A stretch of DNA of 64,000 nt from Desulfarculales bacterium UBA702 (GCA_002298165.1 DBMI01000067.1:12649-76648), one strand, 5' to 3'. Positions 53,729-63,618 are shown, numbered from the stretch's first letter. Numbers and translations: made by a program. Notes: a model not told the origin generated them from the letters alone.

Positions 53729-55559
53729 TTGGCCGTATCTCCTGAACATTATCGGAAAAATCGCAAACTTTGGTCTTGGACGTGAGGTCCCTTATTTCTA
53801 TCAAAATATTTCTGATTCTCGATGTATCTCCCTGTTGCTCAGCTTCTCGAAGCTTTTTTTCAAGCTCCTTTCTTCTCTGCTTTTCTTCTCGCTTGATTAA
53901 GGCTTCCATCCAATCCCGAAGCTGCATCTCAGGTTCGTGAATCTCGTATGGTTCAAGCAGGTACCTTGTATAAAGTTCCTGTAAATCGGCTTCGGCAAGT
54001 AAGTCATAGACTTGCGACGAGCTAAGCTCTACCTGTTCGCATGAGCCGTCGCGGCAGATCACCCTGGCAACAGCGAGGAGCTTCGATTCCCGAAAACAGG
54101 AGAGTGTGCCGCAGCTTCTTACCGAATCGGCGAATTCAGGATATTTGATAATTAATCTTACAATCTTTTCTTCAAGCGAATCGATTTCAGGGGCTTTGGG
54201 AGTATAAGCCCTCCTGAATGCTCTCGGATCTTTTTCGTTCTTGCCGTGCTTGTCGTGCAGAAGCTGAGCCCTGGCAATCTCTTCGCTAACCGAGAATCGA
54301 TCCGCAATTATGCGCAAATACTCCGACTGGAGAAGCGGCTGGCGAACTGTTTGGAAAATCGGCTGAAGATCGGAGAATATTTTGGATCTTCCCGCCGCGC
54401 TACCGTCCCATCCCTGAATTGTCTTCCTAACAGTATACGCGCCAAGCTCGATACGGTGCGCAATAAGGTTTTCCAACTCCGAAATCCCGTATTCCCTCAA
54501 GAAATCATCCGGGTCCATCCCGTTGGGGAACCGCACGCAACTTACGGGCACCTCTTCCTGCAAAAATATTGGAAGTGAGCGCAGCATAGCCTTTTCGCCG
54601 GCATCATCTCCATCATAAGCCAGCACAACTTCGTCGGCAATGCGCGAAAGCAGCCTCACCTGCTGGCTTGTAAGCGCGGTGCCGAGGGTTGCGGTCACGC
54701 GTCGAAAATCGCGTGAATGAAAGGCAAGGAGATCCATATAGCCTTCCACCAGCAGCACCTGACGAACCTGCCGGCAAGCTTCCCGAGCTGCCCCATACTG
54801 GTAAAGCATTCGCCCCTTATGAAAAACGGGGGTCTCCGGGCTGTTAAGGTATTTTGCCTCGTTTTGTTCCCCGGAGGCAAGAATGCGTCCACCAAAGGCG
54901 ACTACCCTGCCGCGCTCGTCGGCGATCGGAAACATAAGTCTGTTTCTGAAGCGATCAAAGAATTTCGATTGATCGGTCCCGCCGCGGCTCAGAAGCCCGG
55001 CTTTGACTCCAAGGTCTGGGTCAACGCCGCTCTTTTTCAAATTATCCAGCAGAGCATCCCAACGCGCTGGTGCAAATCCGATTCGCTCAGACTCAACGAC
55101 CTCATCTGGAAGATTACGCTTGATAATGTAATCGCGAGCAATTTTTCCCTCGGCACTCATCCGCAATTCGCGATGGAAAAACACCGCTGCACATTCGAGA
55201 GCGGCAATAATTTCATCCCGCTCCTTCCGGCTGGCTTCGAGCAGCGAAGGATCTCCATCCGCATACTCCTCGCCAGGCAGAGTGATATTGTATCTTTCGG
55301 CTATAAACTTTACCGCTTCCATGAAGGTGAGGCTCTGGTGCTTCATTACGAAGCTGATAACGTCACCCCCGGTTGCGCAACCGAAGCAGTAATATAGCTG
55401 ATTTTCTGCATCTACCTGAAAGGACGGAGTTTTTTCCTGATGAAACGGGCATAAGCCTAGATGTTTATTACCGGAGCGACGCAGCGGCACTGCCCGGCCA
55501 ATAACTTCGACAATATCCACCGCCTGTTTAACCAGACTGGCGATTCCGGAAACAGACAC
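53718..55559 (-). CDS. dnaG: DNA primase
   Basis: DnaG (613 residues) makes RNA primers for replication. The zinc finger is GLCPFHQEKTPSF ... YYCFGCATGGD at about residues 37-65. The primase core has ERIGFAPARWDALL, FRNRLMFPIADERGRVVAFG, and TOPRIM acidic motifs VEGYMDLLAFH and AYDGDDAGEKA. The C-terminal third is helical and ends in a coiled coil, as expected of the helicase-binding domain. Start GTG 55559 with GGGGCGG upstream. Confidence 0.96.
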   Translation of the reverse strand: MSVSGIASLVKQAVDIVEVIGRAVPLRRSGNKHLGLCPFHQEKTPSFQVDAENQLYYCFGCATGGDVISFVMKHQSLTFMEAVKFIAERYNITLPGEEYADGDPSLLEASRKERDEIIAALECAAVFFHRELRMSAEGKIARDYIIKRNLPDEVVESERIGFAPARWDALLDNLKKSGVDPDLGVKAGLLSRGGTDQSKFFDRFRNRLMFPIADERGRVVAFGGRILASGEQNEAKYLNSPETPVFHKGRMLYQYGAAREACRQVRQVLLVEGYMDLLAFHSRDFRRVTATLGTALTSQQVRLLSRIADEVVLAYDGDDAGEKAMLRSLPIFLQEEVPVSCVRFPNGMDPDDFLREYGISELENLIAHRIELGAYTVRKTIQGWDGSAAGRSKIFSDLQPIFQTVRQPLLQSEYLRIIADRFSVSEEIARAQLLHDKHGKNEKDPRAFRRAYTPKAPEIDSLEEKIVRLIIKYPEFADSVRSCGTLSCFRESKLLAVARVICRDGSCEQVELSSSQVYDLLAEADLQELYTRYLLEPYEIHEPEMQLRDWMEALIKREEKQRRKELEKKLREAEQQGDTSRIRNILIEIRDLTSKTKVCDFSDNVQEIRPNDG

Positions 55560-55821
55560 TCAGCCGCCCCGCATTTTAGAACATTGGAAGGAAAGGAATA
55601 AACCAACTCAACAGGAAAACCAAAGATTTTTAGCCTTCACTTCCCCTCAAATCAAGCTATTTGTCATTTTTTTAGAAATAATGATGAAGATTATTTGAAC
55701 TTAGATGCCCCTGAGATTGCCGGTGACATGTTGGCATTGGCAAGTGCAAAGGGAATCCGCAGGCGCCGTTCGTACTGCATCACTGGCGCAAACCAGTTTC
55801 GTTTTGCACCGCTAACCCAAT

Positions 55822-56268
55822 CTACTGGCCGAGCTTTTGCCTAACCAGTTCGTTTACCTGTTTTCCTTCCGCACGCCCGGTAGTCTTCGGCATAAGGACC
55901 TTCATGACTTTCCCGATCTCTTTCGCCGAAGTTGCACCGCTCTCCGCAATGGCCTCATCGACAAGTTTTTCCAATTCCTCTGGCGAGAGCTGTTCAGGCA
56001 GGAATGCCTGTAGATAAATAATTTCGCTCTCTTCCTTCATTGCAAGCTCTGCCCGGTTGCCTGTCCTATACTGTTCAGCGGAGTCGCGCCGTTGCTTGAT
56101 GAGGTTTGTTATGGTCTGCTGGATCTCGGCTTCCGCGGGCCTGCGCCTGATTTCCTTTTCCTTCACTTTGAGGGCTGTAAGCAGCATACGTAATGCGTCC
56201 CGCTTTATTTCATTCTTTTCCCTCATTGCGTCTTTCAGTGCATGCTCTATTCGCTCCTGCAGTTCCAT
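55822..56268 (-). CDS. yqeY: GatB/YqeY domain protein
   Basis: The 148-residue protein starts MELQERIEHALKDAMREKNE and carries LRMLLTALKVKEKE, KQRRDSAEQYRTGNRAELA and IIYLQAFLPEQLS, which are YqeY signatures. The family resembles the tail domain of GatB and may bind tRNA, but its role is unknown. It lies upstream of dnaG-rpoD, as in many deltaproteobacteria, though rpsU, often next to it, is absent here. GCGAGG precedes the ATG. Confidence 0.93.
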   Translation of the reverse strand: MELQERIEHALKDAMREKNEIKRDALRMLLTALKVKEKEIRRRPAEAEIQQTITNLIKQRRDSAEQYRTGNRAELAMKEESEIIYLQAFLPEQLSPEELEKLVDEAIAESGATSAKEIGKVMKVLMPKTTGRAEGKQVNELVRQKLGQ

Positions 56269-56309
56269 CGCAAACCTCGCTTCGAAATCTAATCAAAATC
56301 CCTAACTTC

Positions 56310-57032
56310 CTACTTGGCACAGGTAATTGCCTCTCTAAGATCAAGGCTCCCCTCGTATATGGCCCTCCCGGTAATAACCCCGAGGAGTCCCAGGGGGACA
56401 AGTGGCAGCAGGTTTTTTATATCCCCCAGACTTGAAACTCCACCCGATGCAATGACCGGCACGCTGGTTTCCTGAAGCAGCCTTTGAGTAGCCTCGATAT
56501 TCACCCCGGTCTGCATTCCGTCTCTGTGGATATCGGTATAAATAACAGCCGCAATCCCAAGGTGCTCGAAGCCGCGCACCACGGAAACGGCATCCGTCCG
56601 TGTTGCTTCCTTCCAACCCTCGACTGCCACCAGGCCGTCCCTGGCGTCCAGCCCCAGCGCGATGCGTCCAGGATAAAGTGCGCAGGACTCCGCAACCATC
56701 TCAGGATCACGAAGCGCAGCAGTCCCAAGGATTACCCGCGTCACCCCGCCCGACAGATATTCCTTCACATTATCCAGGGTGCGGATGCCGCCCCCAACTT
56801 GAACGGGGATGGAAATAGACTTTGCGATTGCCCCTATCGCAGCGCTATTTACAGGTTTTTTGGAAAATGCCCCGTCTAGATCAACAACGTGGAGCCACTC
56901 CGCGCCCTGAGATTCCCAATTCTTTGCAACAGCGACCGGATCCTTGCCGTAAACAGTTGCCCGATCCGGGTCCCCTTGCATCAGGCGAACGCACAGGCCG
57001 CCCTTGATGTCTATTGCCGGAAAAATAATCAT
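56310..57032 (-). CDS. hisA: ProFAR isomerase (HisA)
   Basis: HisA (240 residues from ATG 57032) isomerises ProFAR to PRFAR in histidine synthesis by an Amadori rearrangement. The catalytic Asp is in IIFPAIDIKGGLCVRL. VQVGGGIRTLDNVKEYLSGG, ALGLDARDGLVAVEGW and VIYTDIHRDGMQTG (second catalytic Asp) follow, then VIASGGVSSLGDIKNL. No other his gene is adjacent. The longer frame to 57056 adds eight residues without support. Confidence 0.94.
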   Translation of the reverse strand: MIIFPAIDIKGGLCVRLMQGDPDRATVYGKDPVAVAKNWESQGAEWLHVVDLDGAFSKKPVNSAAIGAIAKSISIPVQVGGGIRTLDNVKEYLSGGVTRVILGTAALRDPEMVAESCALYPGRIALGLDARDGLVAVEGWKEATRTDAVSVVRGFEHLGIAAVIYTDIHRDGMQTGVNIEATQRLLQETSVPVIASGGVSSLGDIKNLLPLVPLGLLGVITGRAIYEGSLDLREAITCAK

Positions 57033-57086
57033 GTTAACTCTCTCGGACGAACGCATTATTTATGCAGCTAAACTTGTATTCTGCCA

Positions 57087-57488
57087 CTACTGATTTATTG
57101 CTGATTCGAGTAATTCACGCAAAAATTCTGGTGGCTTGTGCACCTTATGCTCACTGTTCATGCATGCATGCACGGTGTAGCCTTTGGCTATCAATTCGTC
57201 GCCTCGGAGGATCTCGTAGTCGAATTTGAGCCGAGCCGGGCCGGCAAAGGAAAAAGTCGTACTGATAGTCAGCACGTCATCGTAGAATGCAGACCGTTTA
57301 TAGAAACAATGGGCCTCGACAACAGGCAGATTGATCCCGCCCTTTTCCAGTTCCCTGTACGAAGTGCCGGTTCCGCGAAACCATTCCGAGCGGCCGATTT
57401 CGAACCATTTGAGATAGTTTCCATAATAGGCGATGCCCATCGCGTCGGTATCCGCGTAAATAACCCTTAGCTGTGCTTGAGTCGACAA
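57087..57488 (-). CDS. YbgC/FadM-like acyl-CoA thioesterase
   Basis: A 133-residue hot-dog-fold thioesterase. VIYADTDAMGIAYYGNYLKW holds the catalytic Asp and Tyr/His region, followed by the FEIGRSEWFR helix. It cleaves acyl-CoA thioesters, chain length not predictable. The start is TTG 57488 with GAGGAT six bases upstream. It lies between hisA and apgM in the same direction. Confidence 0.88.
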   Translation of the reverse strand: MSTQAQLRVIYADTDAMGIAYYGNYLKWFEIGRSEWFRGTGTSYRELEKGGINLPVVEAHCFYKRSAFYDDVLTISTTFSFAGPARLKFDYEILRGDELIAKGYTVHACMNSEHKVHKPPEFLRELLESAINQ

Positions 57489-57512
57489 TTACAAATCCTC
57501 GTATATTTCTGG

Positions 57513-58739
57513 CTACTGGCAAGATTTCGACATGAGCATTTCAAAAAGTTCTACTCCGGAGTTCAGATGCAGGCCGGCTGCAATGGCGCTTCGCTCCGAA
57601 AATTCGGCGCTGCCGCCCTCCTCGGGGATACTGCCTGGCCCGTCCGTGTCAACCAACAGGAACGGCACCGGATCTGTCGTATGAGTCCTCAAGGACACCG
57701 GAGTGTAATGATCGGTAACGAGCAGGATGCGTACCTGGGAATATTTTTCCACCCCTTTTATAACTGGGCCAACTACCAGGCTGTCGAATCTTTCAATTGC
57801 TTCGATTTTATCCTCCAGGCTTCCCTGATGGGAGGCCTCGTCGGGCGCTTCAACGTGAAGATAGGCAAAATTGCCGCGGCCCATGGCATCAAGTGCCGCG
57901 CTGACCTTACCAGCGTAGTTCGTATCAAGGTATCCGGTTGCTCCGGGTACCGCCACCGGGTCCAATCCGGCATAAGTTCCAATGCCCTTCAGCAAATCGA
58001 CAGCCGATACCATAACCCCGGATATTCCGAACCTGTCGCCGAGTCGGGGCATGGCCGGCGCCCTCCCCTGCCCCCAAAGCCAGATGGCGTTAGCAGGCAA
58101 TTTCCCGGCCTTTTTTCTTTCGGCATTCACGGGATGGTCTTCGAGAATGCACCCGGCCTTGTCCGAGAATTCGCCCAGTACGGGTTCGGATGAAAAGCCG
58201 TCAAAGGCAGCGATCGGCTGTCCCAGTATATCGTGAGGAGGTCTTGTCGAAAGGCCGTCCCGTCCACCTTTCCAGACCAGCAGATGACGGTAGCTTACGC
58301 CCGGGTAGAGCGCCAGCGGTACACTGGATACGGCGCTTTGAAGCGAGGCTATTATGCTTTTGGCCTCGGGAGTCGAGATGTGTCCGGCGGAGTAGTCCCC
58401 CATGATCGTCACCCCTGAGGCATCACGATCCAGGAAAACAAGGTTGCATCTGAACGCAATCTCTTCGCGTTCAAGCAGCACGCCCATGCTTGCTGCTTCA
58501 AGCGGACCTCTGCCGGTGTGGTAGATGGCCGGATCATATCCCAGAAGGCTCATATTGGCCACGTCGCTTCCGGGCGCCATACCATCCGGAATAGTTTGCG
58601 CCGTACCCATCTTTCCGGCAAGGGCTAATCTGTCAATGTTGGGAGTACGGGCTGCTTCAAGGGGCGTGCGCCCACCCAGTCGCTCCAGAGGGTAATCACC
58701 CATCCCGTCGCCGACCAGAATGATATATTTCCGATCCAT
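57513..58739 (-). CDS. apgM: Cofactor-independent phosphoglycerate mutase (archaeal type)
   Basis: The 408-residue protein belongs to the alkaline-phosphatase-superfamily phosphoglycerate mutases of the ApgM type, also annotated as phosphonopyruvate decarboxylase-related. LVGDGMGDYPLERLGGRTPL contains the first metal-binding Asp, and TPNIDRLALAGKMG and GSDVANMSLLGYDP contain the catalytic Ser/Asp region. HVEAPDEASHQG and VTDHYTPVSLRTHTTDPVPF hold the C-terminal metal ligands. It interconverts 3- and 2-phosphoglycerate. Next to hom it is probably in an amino-acid-metabolism operon, where a homoserine kinase role is sometimes proposed for this family; neither thrB nor thrC is visible in the window. 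Confidence 0.88.
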   Translation of the reverse strand: MDRKYIILVGDGMGDYPLERLGGRTPLEAARTPNIDRLALAGKMGTAQTIPDGMAPGSDVANMSLLGYDPAIYHTGRGPLEAASMGVLLEREEIAFRCNLVFLDRDASGVTIMGDYSAGHISTPEAKSIIASLQSAVSSVPLALYPGVSYRHLLVWKGGRDGLSTRPPHDILGQPIAAFDGFSSEPVLGEFSDKAGCILEDHPVNAERKKAGKLPANAIWLWGQGRAPAMPRLGDRFGISGVMVSAVDLLKGIGTYAGLDPVAVPGATGYLDTNYAGKVSAALDAMGRGNFAYLHVEAPDEASHQGSLEDKIEAIERFDSLVVGPVIKGVEKYSQVRILLVTDHYTPVSLRTHTTDPVPFLLVDTDGPGSIPEEGGSAEFSERSAIAAGLHLNSGVELFEMLMSKSCQ

Positions 58740-58788
58740 TTAAGTTTACTCGCTGCCGCTAAAAGTCCTAAAAGAGTGAAGAACAGGG

Positions 58789-60096
58789 TCAGTTATGGTT
58801 TTCAATCCGAATAAGCGGGGTCGGGGCAAGCACTACATCTAATCCGTAAATCTCGTCGAGCGCCTTCCTGATGTTGCTCTCGACCGCTTCGTGAGTGATC
58901 ATGATCAGCGGTACCCATTCCTGCTCGTGGCGGCCTTTCTGAATTACTGCTGCGATGCTTATCTGGTGCTTGCCGAGTATGCCGGATATCTTTGAGAGCA
59001 CTCCAGGGCGATCAAGTGCTTGAAACCGCAGATAATAGCAGGTGGACACGTCCGATATCGGCCTTTTTGCGATCACCTGGAGCCGCTCCGGCTGAAAGGC
59101 AAGAGCGGGAATCCGGCCCGGAGTACCACAGAGTATATCGCGAGCGATATCGATGATATCGCTTACAACGGCGCTTCCGGTCGGCATCATTCCGGCCCCC
59201 ATCCCGTAGAGCATGATATCTCCCACGGCATTGCCCTCTATATGCACCGCGTTATAGGCGCCTTTTACGCTTGCCAGCACATGGTTTTTAGGAATCAGGG
59301 TAGGATGCACGCGCATTTCCAGACGCCCCTCAATATTTCGGGCAATGGCGAGCAGCTTCAATTGATAACCGAATTCCTCGGCATACCTAATATCGAGAGA
59401 GTCTATTCCCGAAATACCTTCAACATGAACCTCATCGAACTGAATGGGGGTTCCAAAAGCAATCGCGCTGGCAATTGCCAGCTTGTGAGCCGTGTCTATG
59501 CCTTCGATGTCCAGGGTAGGATCGGCCTCGGCATAACCTAGTTCCTGGGCTTCTTTCAAGGCATCCCCGAATGAAAGCCCGGAATCAGTCATGCGTGTGA
59601 GAATGTAGTTCGCCGTGCCGTTCAGAATACCGTAAATTTTATTGATGCGGTTTCCGGCGAGACCTTCTCGAAGGGATTTTATCAGGGGTATTCCACCTGC
59701 AACAGACGCTTCAAAGCCTATTGCGCGACCCCTCCGGCGTGCAAGATCGAACAGTTCGTTGCCATGGTGCGCCAGAAGTGCCTTATTAGCCGTCACCACG
59801 TACTTGCCTTTCTCGAGTGCTTTTGTAATGACCCCTCTCGGAAAGTCGATGCCGCCCATGAGTTCTATCGCAATATCAATCTCGGGGTCGTCTAAAATGT
59901 CGTCTATATTTGTAGTGAGGAGTTCCCGCGGAACTTTTATCGCTCTTCTTCGCACAATATCACGATCGGCAATGCGTTTGAGTTCGATAGGCACACCGAG
60001 GCGGCTTTCAATTGCCTCGGCATTTTCCAGAAGAGCACGCACGACTCCGCTGCCGACGGTTCCCCAACCGATTAATCCAACCCCGATTTTTCTCAT
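58789..60096 (-). CDS. hom: Homoserine dehydrogenase
   Basis: From ATG 60096 the protein has 435 residues. The NAD(P)-binding motif GLIGWGTVGSGVV is at the N-terminus. VVTANKALLAHHG, GIPLIKSLREGLAGNRI, and the signature YILTRMTDSGLSFGDALKEA with GYAEADPTLDIEG are conserved. The C-terminus is an ACT domain (about residues 355-430, RFQALDRPGVLSKISGILG), giving feedback control, usually by threonine. It reduces aspartate semialdehyde to homoserine. AGAGGT precedes the ATG; the longer frame to 60156 is unlikely. Confidence 0.95.
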   Translation of the reverse strand: MRKIGVGLIGWGTVGSGVVRALLENAEAIESRLGVPIELKRIADRDIVRRRAIKVPRELLTTNIDDILDDPEIDIAIELMGGIDFPRGVITKALEKGKYVVTANKALLAHHGNELFDLARRRGRAIGFEASVAGGIPLIKSLREGLAGNRINKIYGILNGTANYILTRMTDSGLSFGDALKEAQELGYAEADPTLDIEGIDTAHKLAIASAIAFGTPIQFDEVHVEGISGIDSLDIRYAEEFGYQLKLLAIARNIEGRLEMRVHPTLIPKNHVLASVKGAYNAVHIEGNAVGDIMLYGMGAGMMPTGSAVVSDIIDIARDILCGTPGRIPALAFQPERLQVIAKRPISDVSTCYYLRFQALDRPGVLSKISGILGKHQISIAAVIQKGRHEQEWVPLIMITHEAVESNIRKALDEIYGLDVVLAPTPLIRIENHN

Positions 60097-60200
60097 GGCT
60101 ACCTCTGTAAAATCCCACACCTGCCGGTATGGTCGAAGCCGGCCTCTGGCAGGCACTTTGATCCATCAAAAAATGTAAACTATTCATGCTACCAGCCGAT

Positions 60201-61418
60201 CTAGCCGGTGCTGACCTTTTTTATTTCGCTCGGAGACTTTTGAAGGGCGCGGCGCATGCCTCTTATCGCCTGTTTCGTCCGCAATTCGTTTTCGACCAGG
60301 GCAAACCTGACGAATTCATCTCCGTATTCGCCGAACCCAAGGCCGGGAGATACTGCCACTTTTGCCTCTTCAATGAGATACTTTGAAAAATTGACCGACC
60401 TCATATGTCGAAATTGTTCGGGGATGCGCGCCCAGACGAACATTGTCCCTTTAGGCTTTTCAGTATGCCACCCGAGGCGGTTCAACCCGTCTATCAGGAT
60501 GTCCCTTCGCGACTGATAAATCGAGACGATCTCGGAAACACATGCTTGATCGCTCTTCAAGGCCACCGTTGCCGCGATCTGGATCGGCTGAAACACGCCG
60601 TAATCAAGATAACTCTTGATCCGGGTGAGCCCCGCCACCATCTCCTGGTTTCCAACGCAAAAGCCAACACGCCAACCAGCCATGCTGTAGCTCTTCGACA
60701 TCGAGAAAAACTCGACCCCGACTTCCCTTGCTTCAGGCACCTGGAGAAAACTCGGAGCTTGGTAGCCGTCAAAGGTGAGATCGGCGTATGCGAGGTCGTG
60801 TATCACCATCATCTTGTGTTCTTTGGCGAAATCCACGATTTTGTAGAAAAAGTCCAGGTCCACGACCGTAGTTGTCGGATTGTGTGGAAAAGAAATTATC
60901 AGCAGCTTCGGCCTGGGCCAGGTCTGCTTTACAGCGGTTTGGAGGTCATCGAGAAAATTGCGATCCGGGCCTATTGGAACGGAGCGGACGTCACCGCCGG
61001 CAATGATTGCTGAGTAGGGGTGAATAGGATAAGTAGGATTAGGCGCAAAAACCACATCGCCGGGACTTATCAGTACCAGCACCAGGTGCGAAAGGCCTTC
61101 CTTGGCTCCTATCGTTACAACCGCTTCCCTCTCCGGATCGATATCGACATCGTAGCGTGTCTTATACCACTCCGAAATGGCTTCACGCAGCCTGGTTATT
61201 CCCTTGGACGCCGAATAGCGGTGGTTGTGCTTCTTCCTCGCGGCTTCCACCAGTTTGTCGATAATATGCTTTGGCGCGGCAAGGTCGGGATTTCCCATAC
61301 CAAGGTCTATGATATCTTCACCTGCCCACCGTTTCTCCATTTTGAGCGCGTTCACCTCGGCAAACACGTACGGGGGCAACCGGTGCATTCGGCTTCGTTC
61401 AGCAATATTGAACTTCAT
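60201..61418 (-). CDS. AlaC-like class I/II aminotransferase
   Basis: A 405-residue fold-type I aminotransferase. DIIDLGMGNPDLAAPKHI, NPTYPIHPYSAIIAG, FPHNPTTTVV and FSMSKSYSMAGWRVGF (PLP lysine) are typical of the AlaC/YfdZ group, which makes alanine from pyruvate and glutamate. It resembles dapL of this window but differs in the motif after the PLP lysine (SYSMAGW versus TYNMTGW). Its neighbour hom hints at aspartate-family use. CAGGGAGAG precedes ATG 61418. Annotated alternatives are aspartate aminotransferase or a DapL paralogue. Confidence 0.85.
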   Translation of the reverse strand: MKFNIAERSRMHRLPPYVFAEVNALKMEKRWAGEDIIDLGMGNPDLAAPKHIIDKLVEAARKKHNHRYSASKGITRLREAISEWYKTRYDVDIDPEREAVVTIGAKEGLSHLVLVLISPGDVVFAPNPTYPIHPYSAIIAGGDVRSVPIGPDRNFLDDLQTAVKQTWPRPKLLIISFPHNPTTTVVDLDFFYKIVDFAKEHKMMVIHDLAYADLTFDGYQAPSFLQVPEAREVGVEFFSMSKSYSMAGWRVGFCVGNQEMVAGLTRIKSYLDYGVFQPIQIAATVALKSDQACVSEIVSIYQSRRDILIDGLNRLGWHTEKPKGTMFVWARIPEQFRHMRSVNFSKYLIEEAKVAVSPGLGFGEYGDEFVRFALVENELRTKQAIRGMRRALQKSPSEIKKVSTG

Positions 61419-61452
61419 TTTCTCTCTCCCTGTTGCTCTGTGAATCAAGGAA

Positions 61453-61481
61453 GGATAATATTTCCGAAGCTAAAATGTCAA
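61453..61481 (-). promoter_or_regulatory. Candidate sigma-70 promoter of the AlaC-like gene
   Basis: On the minus strand TTGACA (61481-61476) is followed, at 15 to 17 bases, by TATTAT (61460-61455) or TTATCC (61458-61453). The start codon is 35 bases downstream at 61418. Good -35 match; the -10 is ambiguous. Confidence 0.5.
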
Positions 61482-61689
61482 AAGATTTCGCAAAGAAATC
61501 GCTGCACTGTTCGCCTCTGTTAGCTGCTATGCAGCTGTTTTACCCTAGGTTTTAACCCCTCGGACTTTGTTTGGCATCCACCTGATGTTCTAATAAACTT
61601 CAGACGCTAAATACTTGTGCAGAATATCCTGATTCTGTTAACTTTACTGGTGTCTTGAACATACTTGCCAATCGGAAAGACTATTACTC

Positions 61690-63618
61690 ATGAAACAGGT
61701 CATACTTGGAACTGCCGGACACATCGACCACGGCAAGACTTCGCTCATAAGGGCACTGACCGGGATCGACACCGACCGCCTTAAAGAGGAGAAGCAACGG
61801 GGCATAACGATCGAACTCGGATTTGCCCATATGGATCTTTCAGGCGGTGAGCGCCTGGGGATCGTGGACGTTCCCGGTCACGAAAAGTTCGTGAAGCACA
61901 TGGTCGCTGGAGCTACCGGAATTGACCTGGTGGCCCTGGTGATAGCCGCCGATGAGGGCATAATGCCCCAGACCCGCGAGCATCTGGAAATATGCGAACT
62001 GCTAAGGGTGAAACAAGGATTGGTGGTACTTACCAAAACCGATCTGGTTGACGATTCCGACTGGATTGAGATGGTACGCGGAGATATAGTTGATTTTCTG
62101 AAAGGAACCTTTCTGGAAGATTGCGAAATTTTACCAGTTTCGGCAGCAACGGGCGAGGGAATCGATGACCTTAAGAAATCTTTGTCGCGCCTCTTTAAAG
62201 AGGTCGAGCCCAAAAGCCCCGATGGCCCCTTCCGCCTGCCGGTCGACCGGGTATTTACGATGCGGGGCTTTGGGACTGTCATAACGGGTACCAGCATTTC
62301 CGGGCGGCTCCAGATCGGCGATCCCGTATTTATTTACCCGTCTGAACTAAAGAGCAAGGTGCGCGGGCTACAGGTCCACAATCTGGATGTCCAGGAAGTG
62401 CTCCCCGGCCAGAGGACCGCGGTAAACCTGCAGGGAATGGAACGCGAACTGATCGAGCGAGGCTACGTTCTTGCCTCCCCCGGCGCCCTCACGGCCTCAC
62501 ATATGGTGGATATCCAGCTTCAGCTCCTGAAAAGTGCTCCACGCCAGCTTAAACACAGGGCAAAAATCCGCTTCCATTCAGGAACAGCCGAGCACCTGGC
62601 AACAATCATTCTTCTCGACCGCACCGAACTTAAACCAGGTGAGAGTACTTTCGCTCAGGTACGGCTCGACCAGCCCACGGCCGTTCTTCGCGGGGACAGG
62701 TTTGTTCTGCGCTCCTATTCCCCGGTCCAAACCATCGGTGGAGGCACAGTCCTCCATCCGCTCCCCCGAAAGCACAAGGGACCGGCCAAGCGGGAAGCCG
62801 TCAAGGCTCTTGAAGTCCTTTTCAGAAGCGAAGACCCCGACATAATCCTCTGGCACATAGAAGACGCCGGATGGGCCGGACTTGGAGAGCAGGAACTGCG
62901 AATTCGCACAAACCTGCCTCAAAAGTTCCTTGAAAAAACACTGCAGCAATTTACCAGCAACAAAATAGCCGTCATGTTTGACAAGGAAAACAGGCGATTC
63001 ATAAACCCCGAAGCACTCATCGAAATCGAGTCATCGATCAAGGAAATATTGGCCGACTACCACTTGAAGTCGCCACTTAAGCCCGGTATGGCGAAGGAGG
63101 AAATTCCGGCCCTTCTTGCCAAACACATTGAGGTAAAACTCTACAATTTCATACTGCGCAGGCTTGCCGAGGCTGGACAAATTGTGCAGGAGATGGAATG
63201 GGTGCGCCTGGCTTCACACAAGGTGGCCCTCACCAAGGCGGAAGAAGCCATTCGCGAAAAAATAGAGAAAATTATCCTGGATTCCGGATTGCAGCCGCCT
63301 TTTTTTCGCGAAATTGCCGCCGGTCTTCCCGGCACTCAGAAACAGCACCAAGACGTGCTCGAATGGTTACTGGCAAAAGGTCTGCTAGTAAAAACCAAAG
63401 ATGATATTTACTTCCATTCCGCCATTCTTTCCGACTTCCAGCGGCGACTGATAGCATGGCTAAGGGAGCACGGAGAGATCACAACGACACAGTTCAAGGA
63501 AATGACCCAGGCCAGCCGCAAATACACTATCCCGCTCCTCGAATATTTCGATGCTCAGAAGATTACTATTCGTGTGGGTGAAGTAAGAAAATTGAGGGAC
63601 CTGAAAGCGACTGCATAA
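61690..63618 (+). CDS. selB: Selenocysteine-specific elongation factor SelB
   Basis: SelB (642 residues) brings Sec-tRNA to the ribosome at UGA codons by binding the SECIS. GTP-binding motifs are GHIDHGKT (10-17), RGITIELGFAHMDL, DVPGHEKF and LTKTDLVD. The effector threonine and the LVALVIAADEGIMPQTREHL segment match SelB, not EF-Tu. Domains 2 and 3 follow (PVDRVFTMRGFGTVITGT). The C-terminal region, about residues 370-642, holds the winged-helix domains that bind the SECIS, with the last helix ending QKITIRVGEVRKLRDL. GGAAAG is the ribosome site. No selA, selD or tRNA-Sec gene is next to it. It is the decoding partner needed for the selenoprotein at 38639. Confidence 0.96.
   Translation: MKQVILGTAGHIDHGKTSLIRALTGIDTDRLKEEKQRGITIELGFAHMDLSGGERLGIVDVPGHEKFVKHMVAGATGIDLVALVIAADEGIMPQTREHLEICELLRVKQGLVVLTKTDLVDDSDWIEMVRGDIVDFLKGTFLEDCEILPVSAATGEGIDDLKKSLSRLFKEVEPKSPDGPFRLPVDRVFTMRGFGTVITGTSISGRLQIGDPVFIYPSELKSKVRGLQVHNLDVQEVLPGQRTAVNLQGMERELIERGYVLASPGALTASHMVDIQLQLLKSAPRQLKHRAKIRFHSGTAEHLATIILLDRTELKPGESTFAQVRLDQPTAVLRGDRFVLRSYSPVQTIGGGTVLHPLPRKHKGPAKREAVKALEVLFRSEDPDIILWHIEDAGWAGLGEQELRIRTNLPQKFLEKTLQQFTSNKIAVMFDKENRRFINPEALIEIESSIKEILADYHLKSPLKPGMAKEEIPALLAKHIEVKLYNFILRRLAEAGQIVQEMEWVRLASHKVALTKAEEAIREKIEKIILDSGLQPPFFREIAAGLPGTQKQHQDVLEWLLAKGLLVKTKDDIYFHSAILSDFQRRLIAWLREHGEITTTQFKEMTQASRKYTIPLLEYFDAQKITIRVGEVRKLRDLKATA

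Noticed and set aside
55560..55821. rpsU between yqeY and dnaG
   Set aside because: No frame encodes the basic ribosomal protein S21 pattern in this gap.
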